Shown here in pieces: positions 9,121 to 18,437 of a stretch of 56,113 nucleotides of DNA; position 1 is the first letter of the stretch; each line of letters starts with the position of its first letter. Source of the DNA: an uncultured Clostridia bacterium (GTDB lineage Bacteria; Bacillota; Clostridia; Lachnospirales; Lachnospiraceae); contig CAMIZL010000014.1 of NCBI GenBank assembly GCA_946403295.1, forward strand, positions 1-56,113. Reading direction: 5' to 3'. Under the pieces are notes generated by a model that made no database searches, was not told the DNA's origin, and saw only the letters and a list, made by a program, of their open reading frames with translations. The translations under genes were made by a program, and so were the position numbers.

Positions 9121-10439
9121 TGACGGAGAAGTTTTTTATGATCTTTCTTAATCTGCTCTCACTCATGCCCGCGGGGATCTTTTGTTATTTCCCCATGCGC
9201 AGGTATATGCGTGTGAGCAGGAAGAAGGCTGTCTTTACGGTTTTTTTGCCGCAGGCCGCGATCATCTTTGTCGCATCCCTCGCGGCGCTCATGTTTGATA
9301 TCCGTCCCCATATCATAAGGCTGCCCGTGATCGCTCTTTTCTTTCTTATATATTACAGAAGCATTAATGTTCATATCACGAAAGCGATCTTTGTCTATGT
9401 ACACATCCATGCGGTGGTCATAATCTTATACAGTTTCGCGAACGGCTGCGATGCGCTCATACATCCCGATCTCGGCGCGGGCTCATATACATGGTCGGAT
9501 TCACTCTTGCAATTATTGTTTGTTTCGGTTTATGTCGCGCTTGTCTGCTACCCCGTGAGAAGATTCGGACCTGTCCTCGTCGAAAAGCTTTCGAGCGTCA
9601 GGATATGGGTCTCGGCGACAATGATACCCGGCATCATCCTTTTCTTTAACCTGTTCATGAGGGTGGAAAAATACGAGTCGCTTTTCGTCAACAAAGTTTT
9701 CAGGGCGTTCATTGCTCTTCATTCCGTAAGCTTCGTGCTCATCATATTGCTGACGATATTTTTCTATTACGTTGTTTCGGGAATCTTCCGTGAGACCCAG
9801 ACTCAGGAAGAGCTTAAGGTCCTGAAGCTTCAGGAACGTTATTTCAAGGCGCAGCAGCAATATATGAACGACACGGCGCGAGTGCGACACGATTTCAAGC
9901 ATACGATCCATACGCTCGAGCGACTCGCAAGCGACGGCGACCTTGAAGAGATAAAGAATTTCCTTGCCCGTTATACGGATTCGATGCCGAAGAACGAGCT
10001 TGTGTGTTATTGCGAGAACATGGCCGTGAACGCTCTCCTTAATTATTATATGGAGCAGTCAAAGAAAGCGAAGACAAGATTCACTCTTGAGGTCGATATG
10101 CCGGATGAACTTCCGGTAAGTGACGTGGAAATGTGTGCCGTTATCGGAAATATACTGGAAAATGCCATGCTCGCATGTATGGAGATCGATACGCAGGACA
10201 GATATATCGATCTTGCCATCAGGGTTGAAAACAACGCACAGCTTTACATACTGGCGGAAAACTCTTTTAACGGCGAGGTACAGATCGAGGACGGCAAATA
10301 CCGTACAACCCACTCGGGCAACGGCATAGGACTCTCATCCGTCATGGCCGTGGCGCAGAGTTGCGGCGGTACGGCAAGGTTCTCTCACGAGGGAAAACAG
10401 TTCTATTCGGATGTGATCTTTCCTTTGAAAACCAAGTAA
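9120..10439 (+). CDS. AgrC-like membrane histidine kinase (GHKL type)
   Basis: A 439-residue partner of the preceding regulator. Residues 1-220 hold about six hydrophobic segments with short loops, a sensor embedded in the membrane. A coiled linker follows (QEELKVLKLQERYFKAQQQY), then the dimerisation box RVRHDFKHTIHTL with likely phospho-acceptor His257. The GHKL ATPase follows with N box VIGNILENAML and G box GNGIGLSSV. This is the AgrC/BlpH class, which usually senses peptides or lipid-soluble ligands. It overlaps the regulator by one base. No cyclic-peptide maturation gene (AgrB type) is in the window. Confidence 0.92.
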   Translation: MTEKFFMIFLNLLSLMPAGIFCYFPMRRYMRVSRKKAVFTVFLPQAAIIFVASLAALMFDIRPHIIRLPVIALFFLIYYRSINVHITKAIFVYVHIHAVVIILYSFANGCDALIHPDLGAGSYTWSDSLLQLLFVSVYVALVCYPVRRFGPVLVEKLSSVRIWVSATMIPGIILFFNLFMRVEKYESLFVNKVFRAFIALHSVSFVLIILLTIFFYYVVSGIFRETQTQEELKVLKLQERYFKAQQQYMNDTARVRHDFKHTIHTLERLASDGDLEEIKNFLARYTDSMPKNELVCYCENMAVNALLNYYMEQSKKAKTRFTLEVDMPDELPVSDVEMCAVIGNILENAMLACMEIDTQDRYIDLAIRVENNAQLYILAENSFNGEVQIEDGKYRTTHSGNGIGLSSVMAVAQSCGGTARFSHEGKQFYSDVIFPLKTK

Positions 10440-10447
10440 CATCATTG

Positions 10448-10477
10448 TTGCAAGACATGCATCGGATTTGGTATAAT
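10448..10477 (+). promoter_or_regulatory. Promoter for rubrerythrin
   Basis: TTGCAA (10448-10453), an 18-base spacer and TATAAT (10472-10477), preceded by TGG as an extended -10. It lies about 75 bases before the rubrerythrin ATG, downstream of the kinase gene, so rubrerythrin is transcribed separately. Confidence 0.75.
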
Positions 10478-10551
10478 ATCGAATGTACACGATTACCGCG
10501 AAAACGGTAAATCCGAGGTGCTAAACCGCATCCCAACAGGAGGAATGATCA

Positions 10552-11091
10552 ATGGCAGGAAAGTATGAAGGAACACAGACACAGAAGAATCTCGAGGCGG
10601 CTTTCGCAGGTGAGAGTCAGGCCCGTAACAAGTATACCTACTTTGCTTCCAAGGCAAGAAAAGAAGGCTTTGAGCAGATAGCCGAACTTTTCGAGCTTAC
10701 CGCAAACAACGAGAAAGAGCATGCTAAGCTCTGGTTCAAGGAACTCGGCGGCATCGGAACAACGGCAGAGAATCTTCTCGCTGCTGCGGAAGGCGAAAAT
10801 TTCGAGTGGACAGATATGTACGAAGGCTTCGCAAAGACAGCCGAAGAAGAAGGATTCAAGGCTCTCGCCGCTAAATTCAGAGGCGTTGCGGCTATCGAGA
10901 AGAGGCATGAGGAAAGATATCGTGCACTTCTTCATAACGTTGAAGCTCAGGAAGTATTTAAGAAGAGTGAAGTTAAGGTTTGGGAATGCCGCAATTGCGG
11001 TCATATCGTTGTAGGAACGGCAGCTCCGGCAGCATGCCCCGTTTGCGCACATCCTCAAAGCTATTTCGAGATCAGTAGCGAAAACTATTGA
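10552..11091 (+). CDS. rbr: Rubrerythrin
   Basis: A 179-residue non-haem di-iron peroxidase that protects anaerobes from hydrogen peroxide in the cytoplasm. The ferritin-like four-helix domain (about 1-140) carries the metal motifs [20 protein letters not shown] and IEKRHEERY. The C-terminal rubredoxin-like domain has two pairs of cysteines, CRNCGH and CPVC. The length is normal for the family. It starts at ATG 10552 after AGGAGG, has its own promoter, and is followed by a hairpin, so it is monocistronic. No reductase is adjacent. The family is found mainly in strict anaerobes and microaerophiles. Confidence 0.97.
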   Translation: MAGKYEGTQTQKNLEAAFAGESQARNKYTYFASKARKEGFEQIAELFELTANNEKEHAKLWFKELGGIGTTAENLLAAAEGENFEWTDMYEGFAKTAEEEGFKALAAKFRGVAAIEKRHEERYRALLHNVEAQEVFKKSEVKVWECRNCGHIVVGTAAPAACPVCAHPQSYFEISSENY

Positions 11092-11118
11092 TATACTGCT
11101 TATCAAGAATACCCGGAA

Positions 11119-11151
11119 AAGGGGTTTGGAAGCATTGCTTTCAAACCCCTT
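11119..11151 (+). terminator. Hairpin terminator after rubrerythrin
   Basis: A 15-pair stem, AAGGGGTTTGGAAGC with GCTTTCAAACCCCTT (one G-U pair) around a three-base loop, begins 27 bases after the stop. The T-run after it is poor, so some read-through is possible. Confidence 0.75.
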
Positions 11152-11273
11152 AGTTATGCAGCAATACGATGCTCAATTATCGGATACTATACATATGAAT
11201 TGTGTAATTGGTGAAGATTCTGTTCACAATATATGAATATATAACATTTTTTACGCAAATACTAAAAAATAAC

Positions 11274-11301
11274 TTGACAATAATCGCAAATGTGATACAC
11301 T
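11274..11301 (+). promoter_or_regulatory. Promoter for TetR regulator
   Basis: TTGACA (11274-11279), a 16-base spacer and TACACT (11296-11301) lie about 55 bases before the TetR start. Many TetR regulators repress themselves; no clear inverted repeat was identified here. Confidence 0.6.
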
Positions 11302-11358
11302 GTGTATGTGTTTACTTAACAGCTTTACAATTTCGCAACTATTCAGGAGGATTTTTAA

Positions 11359-11955
11359 ATGAACAAAAAAGAGCTCCAAAGACAAGAGAGCAACAAACGT
11401 ATCGTAGAGGCAGCGCTGGTTGAGTTCTCAAAGAACAATTATCAGGTAGCTACCCTCACCGATATCGCAATAAGAGCGGATGTCTCCAAGGGTCTCGTTA
11501 CACTCAGGTTTGGGAGTAAGGCCGGTCTTTTCCTGGAACTTATGAAAATGGTTTGTGAGAGAGAAATTGTTTTCCCCAAGACCGAGGAGAAGATCAAGAG
11601 CTTCAACGAAGCTATCCTTTCTGTTGTTGCATACAGCAAATATCTTGCGAAAGAGAAACCGCTCGTTGCCAAATTCGTATACAGATTCCTTGATTGCATC
11701 GAATTTATCCCCGAGGACAGTCGTCAGGTAATGAAAGAACATGTGATGAAACATGATTCGGTGAAATTCTTCGAGAAGGAAGCCAAAGCCGGCAGGATCA
11801 ATAAGCATTTTGACGCGTACGGTGCGCTTTGCCTCTTTATGACAAACTGTCTCAGCCTTTCGATCTCAACGGTCAATGCGGAAGTTGATTTCCTTAATGA
11901 CAAGGATTATCTCTTCATGCTTCCCCTTATCACGGTTCCGAAGAAGAAGAAATAA
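11359..11955 (+). CDS. TetR-family transcriptional regulator
   Basis: A 198-residue repressor. The N-terminal helix-turn-helix (about 12-60) has the family pattern RIVEAALVEFSKNNYQVATL followed by TDIAIRADVSKGLVTLRFGSK. The C-terminal ligand domain has no recognisable subfamily. It starts at ATG 11359 after CAGGAGG. It stands alone between its own promoter and a terminator, so its target operon cannot be inferred. The His/Tyr of the recognition helix seen in many TetR proteins (LYYHF) is replaced by LRF, as in several fatty-acid- or stress-type members. Confidence 0.9.
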   Translation: MNKKELQRQESNKRIVEAALVEFSKNNYQVATLTDIAIRADVSKGLVTLRFGSKAGLFLELMKMVCEREIVFPKTEEKIKSFNEAILSVVAYSKYLAKEKPLVAKFVYRFLDCIEFIPEDSRQVMKEHVMKHDSVKFFEKEAKAGRINKHFDAYGALCLFMTNCLSLSISTVNAEVDFLNDKDYLFMLPLITVPKKKK

Positions 11956-11987
11956 TCACGGCACCGCCGATATTACGGATCAAAAAA

Positions 11988-12022
11988 CACCCCCTGCTTG
12001 CTTTTTGGCGTCAGGGGGTTGT
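11988..12022 (+). terminator. Hairpin terminator after TetR gene
   Basis: ACCCCCTG and CAGGGGGTTGT form a GC-rich stem, with one bulge, around a loop of about 18 bases. It starts 30 bases after the TetR stop and separates that gene from the YesM/YesN operon. Confidence 0.65.
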
Positions 12023-12066
12023 ATACTTTTATGCGGAAAAACTTTTAAAGACGGGAAGAATCCGCA

Positions 12067-13821
12067 ATGAACCGCTTTGTAAAATTCATCAACAAAATAT
12101 CGATCAGTCGCAAGCTCTACGTGATGCTTGTTCTTTGTGTGTTCCTTCCTTTGTTCATCACCGACTTCTTATTTGTTTCGATCATCATCAGCACCGAGAT
12201 GAACGAGGACGAGCGCATCATGAACAATGTCGCGGAGTCCGTAAAGTTTACACTCTCCGATTACTGCGATTCGGCCTATATCTTCCTTAACAGTCTCGCA
12301 TCGGACAGAGCGATCGACCAGTTCGTTTCCTCGGAATACGGCTCTCCCCTCAGTTTCTACGAAGAGAGATATCCGCTCGTCAGCAGGACGCCATTCGCCA
12401 ACGACCGTTTTACGGCGACGGTATATTCGTTAAAGAAAGGGATAGTAAGCGGCGGCAGCTTTCAGGATCTTTCGAGATACAGCGACAGCGCCTGGTATAA
12501 GGAATATATGAGCACACCGAACAGGTACGTGCTCCACATCGGTTACGACAGGATCTATTGGCGTGACCAGAGAGTCATAAGCACCGTGAGCGTTTTTGAC
12601 TTTTTCCATAAGAGTGACAGCAAAGAAAACAAACCGCTTATAAAGGTCGACATGAATTACAGCGACATTCAGCGCGTGATCGACAATTCCAATTATTCCA
12701 ATATCATATACGTATGCAACAATGACGCCATCATCTTTTCGAACGACCAGAAGGGCGGCGTGACGACACCGTTTTCGGTCGTAACACCCGAGATCAAGGA
12801 AAATGCCGCGTTTACGACATCGTTTACGTTGATGGACAAGACGATGGACGTATATGTCATGGGAAACGAGAACATCATGGCCAGGGCACTGAGGCAGAAC
12901 GCCAAGCTTTTCGTTACGCTCATACTGTTCAACCTCATCATCCCCATAGTTCTTTACAGGCTCTTCGTCAGGTCCTTCGTCGACAGGGTAAGGACGCTCA
13001 CGAGCTTCATCGAGAGTAACGATGCCAACGAACTTGAAACACTCGGACAGAACGAGGAAGGAGACGAGATCAGCAGGCTTACCCAGGCATATAACGACAT
13101 GACCGTGAGGATCAACAGCCTGATCGATAACGAATATAAGGAACGGCTCCGGCGTCAGGAGATGGATCTTGCGCGTCAAAGAGCGGAGCTTCATGCGCTG
13201 CATTCGCAGATCAACCCGCATTTCCTCTTTAACGCGCTCGAGAGCATAAGAATGCACTCCCTTCTTAAAAAAGAAAACGAGACGGCACGTATGGTCGAAA
13301 AACTTGCGATCATCCAGCGGCAAAACGTCGAGTGGAACGAGGACAGTGTAAAAGTCAGCGATGAGATAAGATTCGTGGAGGCGTATCTCGAGCTTCAGAA
13401 ATACCGTTTCGGCAATAAACTCGTGTACGAGATCTCCGTGGACGAAGAGTGCAAAGAAAAACGTCTGCCCAAGATCACGCTCGTTACCTTTGTCGAAAAC
13501 GCATGCATTCACGGCATGGAGAACAAGACTTCGTCGTGTTATATCTTTGTGCGTGTTTCGATGGAAGGCGACGAACTCGTGCTTGAGGTCGAAGATACGG
13601 GTACGGGCATAAAGGACGACGAATGCAGAAAACTTCTCTATGATATCGAAAATGTTTCGATGAGCACGATCGAGGACAGAAAGAGCATAGGAATCCTAAA
13701 TGCCGCGCTGAGGCTTAAGATGTTCACGGGCGGCAGGGTAAAATTCGAGATAGAAAGCGAACACGGAGTCGGAACGATCGTTACGATCCGCATACCGCAG
13801 GAGAGCGGCGAAAAACAGTGA
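12067..13821 (+). CDS. YesM-type sensor histidine kinase
   Basis: A 584-residue kinase. Membrane segments lie near 20-42 and 280-300 around a Cache-like extracellular sensor. A HAMP-like linker and coiled coil (RQEMDLARQRAELHAL) follow, then the His_kinase box SQINPHFLFNALESIR with phospho-acceptor His385, and a HATPase with N box FVENACIHG and DTGTGIK. This is the class that pairs with AraC-type regulators next to sugar ABC importers. The following regulator starts 19 bases after its stop. The ribosome site (GGGAAG) is weak. It probably senses an extracellular saccharide, possibly with the binding protein encoded downstream. Confidence 0.94.
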   Translation: MNRFVKFINKISISRKLYVMLVLCVFLPLFITDFLFVSIIISTEMNEDERIMNNVAESVKFTLSDYCDSAYIFLNSLASDRAIDQFVSSEYGSPLSFYEERYPLVSRTPFANDRFTATVYSLKKGIVSGGSFQDLSRYSDSAWYKEYMSTPNRYVLHIGYDRIYWRDQRVISTVSVFDFFHKSDSKENKPLIKVDMNYSDIQRVIDNSNYSNIIYVCNNDAIIFSNDQKGGVTTPFSVVTPEIKENAAFTTSFTLMDKTMDVYVMGNENIMARALRQNAKLFVTLILFNLIIPIVLYRLFVRSFVDRVRTLTSFIESNDANELETLGQNEEGDEISRLTQAYNDMTVRINSLIDNEYKERLRRQEMDLARQRAELHALHSQINPHFLFNALESIRMHSLLKKENETARMVEKLAIIQRQNVEWNEDSVKVSDEIRFVEAYLELQKYRFGNKLVYEISVDEECKEKRLPKITLVTFVENACIHGMENKTSSCYIFVRVSMEGDELVLEVEDTGTGIKDDECRKLLYDIENVSMSTIEDRKSIGILNAALRLKMFTGGRVKFEIESEHGVGTIVTIRIPQESGEKQ

Positions 13822-13840
13822 TATTTTGTGAGGTGTAAAG

Positions 13841-15430
13841 ATGTTAAAAGTCTTACTTGTGGATGATGAGCAGGTTATCCTTGAAGGTCTCAGGGTTATG
13901 GTCGATTGGGAACAGGAAGATCTCAAGATCGTCGGGACGGCTTCGGACGGAATGGAAGCTTTTCAGATGATAAGGGAACTGTCGCCCGATATCGTTATCA
14001 CCGACATAAAGATGCCGAGGATGACAGGCCTTGAACTGCTCGAAAGAGTGAGGGAGAGAGGCAATGTTCAGACATGCTTTATCGTTCTTACGGGATTCGA
14101 CGATTTCTCATATGCGAGAAGAGCCCTCAAACTTGAGGCGATCGACTATCTTTTAAAGCCTGTCGAGAAGAAAGAACTCCTCGCGGCGCTCAAAAAGGCT
14201 GTGGCAGTATGCGAAGAGATCAACAGATCGAAAAAGACGGACAACGAGCTTCAAAAGGAGGTACTTTTCCACAACATCATTTCGCTCATAAACGGAAAAA
14301 GCGACAACGCATCGATCAATAACGTCAAGCAGTATCTCGGAAAACTGACCGGTGTCAGATATATTTCGATCGAGCTCGGTGAAAACCACGAGCGCGTTGC
14401 GAATGCCACCGTCGATGAAAAGAGACGCATGCAGAAGCAGATGTATTCGGTATGCCTTGATTATGTAAAAGACGAATACAGGGTACTTTTTGACGTTTCA
14501 CTCAGGGGATCGAGCTATGACGTCGGGTTCATATACAGCGACGAGCTTCTCGAAAACGGTGTTTCGGAACAGGAATTTTTTGCGGGATTCAGAAAAGAGC
14601 TTGAGGAAAGGCTCGGATTCCCCGCTGTCTTTATACCCGGGCGAAAAGTCGACAGTCTCGCCGACATCGCTATATCATGTAAATCAGTGGCAATGGCTGA
14701 TTCGCTTCGTGAGTGGGGTAATTATCAGGATGCGGATGAAGCAAAACTCGCGAGTTTCATAAACAGCGGTCTTGCGATAGACAAGAAAGATGTCGATGAA
14801 CTCGTCCGCAGCGTTGCGCGTAACAGAAAAGAAGACATACTCAGGCAGGCAACCTCACTTGTGGACAGTTTTCAGGGAATGGAGAACCGCTTTATCTCCA
14901 TGATCATCGACTACCTTATCTTCGGGCTTATAGGTACGGCTAAAGAACTCGACAGCCAGATCGACCAGGAAGAGGTCCTTCGCTACATCAGCGATTCCGT
15001 ATACGAAGAGATAGAACTCAAGAGCGACAGCGAGAATCTGTCGAGGATCCTTGTCGATTATGCTGAATATCTCGATGAGCTTCGTTCGAGCAATTCTGCC
15101 GGTATACTCAAGAGCATCGAGGACGATATCAGGGAGAATTATCGTGAAAATCTCACACTCAAGGAACTCGGCGCGAAATATTATATCAATGCGTCCTATC
15201 TCGGACAGCTCTTCAAGGCAAAATACGGTACGACATTCAAATCTTTCCTTCACCGTATAAGGATCGAGAAGGCGGAAGAGCTTCTTATAAACAGTGATAT
15301 GAAGATGTATAACATCGCGGAAGCGGTCGGTTACAAAGACACCGACTATTTCATCGATCATTTCATTGCTGAAAAAGGATGCACCCCCAGTAAGTTCAGA
15401 AAAGAGAAAAACAAAAATAAGGAATCGTGA
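13841..15430 (+). CDS. YesN-type response regulator with AraC DNA-binding domain
   Basis: A 529-residue regulator. The N-terminal receiver has VDDEQVILEG, phospho-Asp55 in ITDIKMPRMTG and LKPVEKKEL. A long middle region of unassigned fold follows (about 130-425). The C-terminal AraC helix-turn-helix pair spans about 430-525 (LTLKELGAKYYINASYLGQL, IAEAVGYKDTDYFIDHF). It forms a two-component system with the preceding kinase and probably activates the binding-protein and permease genes just downstream, as in other YesMN loci. It starts at ATG 13841 after a GAGGTG site. Confidence 0.95.
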   Translation: MLKVLLVDDEQVILEGLRVMVDWEQEDLKIVGTASDGMEAFQMIRELSPDIVITDIKMPRMTGLELLERVRERGNVQTCFIVLTGFDDFSYARRALKLEAIDYLLKPVEKKELLAALKKAVAVCEEINRSKKTDNELQKEVLFHNIISLINGKSDNASINNVKQYLGKLTGVRYISIELGENHERVANATVDEKRRMQKQMYSVCLDYVKDEYRVLFDVSLRGSSYDVGFIYSDELLENGVSEQEFFAGFRKELEERLGFPAVFIPGRKVDSLADIAISCKSVAMADSLREWGNYQDADEAKLASFINSGLAIDKKDVDELVRSVARNRKEDILRQATSLVDSFQGMENRFISMIIDYLIFGLIGTAKELDSQIDQEEVLRYISDSVYEEIELKSDSENLSRILVDYAEYLDELRSSNSAGILKSIEDDIRENYRENLTLKELGAKYYINASYLGQLFKAKYGTTFKSFLHRIRIEKAEELLINSDMKMYNIAEAVGYKDTDYFIDHFIAEKGCTPSKFRKEKNKNKES

Positions 15431-15542
15431 GTTATAAAATATAACTTTATTCGTTGGCGATAAAATTAGACATCTAAGGAAATTCTTAAGATTTTTCCCC
15501 ACTTTTTTTAAAAATTCGTCAGGTATAACTAAAAATTGCCTA

Positions 15543-15551
15543 TGCTAGAAT
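15543..15551 (+). promoter_or_regulatory. Extended -10 promoter of the ABC uptake genes
   Basis: TGC-TAGAAT (15543-15551) is an extended -10 element about 45 bases before the lipoprotein start, with no good -35. This fits a promoter needing an activator, plausibly the AraC-type regulator encoded upstream. The T-rich tract at 15490-15515 lies where such a regulator could bind. Confidence 0.5.
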
Positions 15552-15595
15552 GATGAAAGTAGTGCAAAACTACCAAAAATCTAGAGGAGGCAACT

Positions 15596-17356
15596 ATGAA
15601 AAAGTTAGTAGCATTATTACTCGTTCTTGCTATGGCAATGGCTTGTCTTACAGCTTGCGGCAGCGATGATACACCCGCTGACAAGACTGAGACACAGGCA
15701 CCCGCTGACAAGACTGAGACCGCAAAGCCTGCTGAGAAGACTGACACAGCACCGGCAGACACAACAAGCACGGACGTAGCAGCACCCGCTGTTGATACTC
15801 CCGCTGAAGTAACAAACTTCACAATGTTCATCACAATGCCCGGTTCAGAGATCAACTCCGATAACGAAATCGCAGATATGATCGCTCAGAAGTGGGGCGT
15901 TAAGGTTAAGGAGACCTGGCTTACAGGTCAGACAGCTTCCGAAGCAACAGGTACACTCCTTGCTTCAGGACAGTATCCTGATTTCATCGACTCTGATGAA
16001 ATGAACATGCTCGTTGAGGCAGATGCTCTTGTAGCACTTGATGACTACATTGATCAGTACCCTGAGTTCAGAGATCAGTGGTTCACACCCGAAGAGTGGG
16101 AGAAGTTCCGTCAGCCCGATGGACATATCTACTGGATCAACCCCTTCGGCAACACAATGGGCAAGTCTAAGGCTACAACACATAACGATGAAGCATTCTG
16201 GATCCAGGTTAGAGTACTTGAGTGGGCAGGATACCCTCAGATCAAGACTATGGATGACTACTTCGACGTTATCGAGCGTTACATGGCAGCCAACCCCACA
16301 ATGGAAGATGGAACACCTAACCTGGCTTACACCATCCTTTGCGAGGACTGGAGATACTTCTGTCTTGAGAACGCAGGTCAGTTCCTTGCAGGATATCCCA
16401 ACGATGGTTCTGTAATCGTTAACAAGTCAACCATGACTATCGAAGATTACAACACATCTGCTGATACAAAGGCATACTTCAAGAAGCTCAACGAAGAGTA
16501 CCAGAAGGGCTTTGTTGATCCCGAGAGCTTCACACAGACATACGACGAGTACATCGCTAAGCTTTCAACAGGCCGCGTACTTGGTATGGTTGATCAGTGG
16601 TGGGATTTCGCTTACACTGTAAACGATGTATTCAAGACACAGGGTCTTGACCTTAAGGGATGCAACTATGTTCCTTTCGGTCTTACAACCGAGGCCGGTA
16701 TGGTTAACAGATGGCATACATATGATGACACTGTAAACCAGGCATCAGGTATCGCTATCACAACATCTTGTGCAGATCCCGACAAGGCATTCAAGTTCAT
16801 CGTTGATTGTACAATGGATCAGGAACTTCATGACCTCAGATTCTGGGGCGTTAAGGGCGTAGACTACGAAGTAGATGAGAACGGTCTCTACTACAGAACA
16901 GACGCTCAGAGAGCACAGTGGGCTGATACATCTTACCAGGCAGCACATCGTTGCCAGTACAGCTACTTCCCTCAGTGGCATGGAACAAGCCGCGATGGCA
17001 AGAATGCTAACAAGCCTGAAGAGCAGCCTTCAGAATTCCAGAACGATATGGCTAAGCCTCTCGTTGACTGCTTCGCAGCATACGGCGCAGGCAACTATCC
17101 TGATATGATCGGTTCTATCCAGGAGTCTAACGGACCTTGGTTCCCGATGTACAGCTACTCGAACAACTTCACAACAGAGACACCCGGTGGTCTTGCTTGG
17201 GCTCTTATGGGCGAGACAAAGCATGAGTGGCTTCCTAAGGTTGTTATGGCTGCTGACTTCGAGCAGGGCTGGGCTGATTACATGAACGCATACAACGCAT
17301 GCAATCCTCAGGACTTCCTCGCTGAGATGCAGGATATTCTTGATACATTCAAATAA
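15596..17356 (+). CDS. Extracellular solute-binding lipoprotein of a sugar ABC importer
   Basis: A 586-residue lipoprotein. The signal sequence ends in the lipobox LTAC, so Cys21 is lipidated and the protein is held on the outer face of the membrane. A low-complexity tether rich in Pro, Ala, Thr and Asp (about 24-75, repeats of APADKTET) precedes the binding domain. Its size matches the large LplA/YtcQ-type oligosaccharide-binding proteins. Strong AGAGGAGG precedes ATG 15596. Codon choice is more uniform than in the neighbours (many GCA, ACA, CTT), typical of a highly expressed gene. Two permeases follow after a hairpin. No ABC ATPase gene is present, so a shared ATPase such as MsmX must serve the importer. 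Confidence 0.94.
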   Translation: MKKLVALLLVLAMAMACLTACGSDDTPADKTETQAPADKTETAKPAEKTDTAPADTTSTDVAAPAVDTPAEVTNFTMFITMPGSEINSDNEIADMIAQKWGVKVKETWLTGQTASEATGTLLASGQYPDFIDSDEMNMLVEADALVALDDYIDQYPEFRDQWFTPEEWEKFRQPDGHIYWINPFGNTMGKSKATTHNDEAFWIQVRVLEWAGYPQIKTMDDYFDVIERYMAANPTMEDGTPNLAYTILCEDWRYFCLENAGQFLAGYPNDGSVIVNKSTMTIEDYNTSADTKAYFKKLNEEYQKGFVDPESFTQTYDEYIAKLSTGRVLGMVDQWWDFAYTVNDVFKTQGLDLKGCNYVPFGLTTEAGMVNRWHTYDDTVNQASGIAITTSCADPDKAFKFIVDCTMDQELHDLRFWGVKGVDYEVDENGLYYRTDAQRAQWADTSYQAAHRCQYSYFPQWHGTSRDGKNANKPEEQPSEFQNDMAKPLVDCFAAYGAGNYPDMIGSIQESNGPWFPMYSYSNNFTTETPGGLAWALMGETKHEWLPKVVMAADFEQGWADYMNAYNACNPQDFLAEMQDILDTFK

Positions 17357-17392
17357 TGTATTTGAGAAAACTTATCTGATTTAAAAATCCAC

Positions 17393-17442
17393 GGGAGTGG
17401 CGCAGAGTTTCCGATACCGGAAATCCGGTGCCACTCCCTTTT
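17393..17442 (+). terminator. Nested hairpin between binding protein and permeases
   Basis: An outer stem, GGGAGTGGC (17393-17401) with GCCACTCCC (17430-17438), is followed by TTTTGTTT. An inner hairpin, ACCGG-AAAT-CCGGT (17416-17429), sits in its loop. It probably acts as a partial terminator or mRNA stabiliser, giving more binding protein than permease. Confidence 0.8.
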
Positions 17443-17463
17443 GTTTAAGATAGGAGAAGCCAT

Positions 17464-18420
17464 ATGGCTAAATCGGCAGCAACGATCAATGCACCGCGTA
17501 AAGATCGAAAATTCACATGGAAAGAGGTCAAGAGACAGAAGGTTCTTTTGATCATCGCTCTTATAGTATTCCTTTACGGTGTACTGTTCTATTACCTTCC
17601 TCTTTTCGGATGGGCCACCGCGTTTATACAATATAAGCCCAAATTTGGTGTTTTCGGATCACCATTCATAGGATTCGATAAATTTAAGTTCTTATTTACC
17701 AATGAAAGCATTGGTTTTTGGCGTGTTATGCGTAACACGTTTGCAATGGGTGCCTTGAACCTTGTTACATCGACATTCATGGCTGTTCTCTTTGCAATCC
17801 TGCTTAACGAGATCAAGCCCAATATCATCAAGAAACCCATTCAGACAGTTTCTTACCTTCCTCACTTCCTTTCATGGATCGTCGTTACCGGTATCCTTCA
17901 CAGTGCTCTTTCGAATGCGGGTATCGTTAATGAAGTCCTCATGACTTTGGGAGTGACTGATCAGGCAATCAACTTCTTTGCATTCCCCGAATATTTCTGG
18001 GCGATAGTAGCATTTGCGAACGTTTGGAAAGAAACGGGTTGGAATGCGATCATCTATCTGGCAGCGATCACTTCGATCGATCCCACTCTTTACGAGGCGG
18101 CCTCTATCGACGGCGCGGGCAGATGGGCGAAGATTAAATATATTACACTACCCGGTATCAAACCTACTTTTATGATCCTGCTCCTCATCAACGTCGGTAA
18201 CGTTCTTAATGCGGGATTTGAAGTACAGTACCTTCTCGGTAACGATCTTGTTAAGAAGGTTTCCGAGACCATCGATATCTTCGTTCTTAAATGGGGTATC
18301 AGCCAGAACGACTTCTCGCTCGGTACGGCTGCAGGTATCTTTAAGAGCGCGATAAGCATACTTCTCATTGTCCTTTGTAATGCTTGGGCTAAGCATGCCG
18401 GCGAAGAGAGATTGTTCTAA
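17464..18420 (+). CDS. Sugar ABC transporter permease, LplB/YtcP-like, first subunit
   Basis: A 318-residue inner-membrane permease with six predicted membrane segments (first about 30-50). The ATPase-docking EAA loop is visible as YEAASIDGAGRWAKIKYITL. It starts at ATG 17464 after TAGGAG. Its stop overlaps an ATG in TAATG, with the true start of the next permease 18 bases further on. With the next gene it forms the membrane channel that takes substrate from the lipoprotein encoded upstream. The family imports oligosaccharides or their degradation products; the exact sugar cannot be read from sequence. Confidence 0.95.
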   Translation: MAKSAATINAPRKDRKFTWKEVKRQKVLLIIALIVFLYGVLFYYLPLFGWATAFIQYKPKFGVFGSPFIGFDKFKFLFTNESIGFWRVMRNTFAMGALNLVTSTFMAVLFAILLNEIKPNIIKKPIQTVSYLPHFLSWIVVTGILHSALSNAGIVNEVLMTLGVTDQAINFFAFPEYFWAIVAFANVWKETGWNAIIYLAAITSIDPTLYEAASIDGAGRWAKIKYITLPGIKPTFMILLLINVGNVLNAGFEVQYLLGNDLVKKVSETIDIFVLKWGISQNDFSLGTAAGIFKSAISILLIVLCNAWAKHAGEERLF

Positions 18421-18437
18421 TGGAGGGTAGAGACAGT

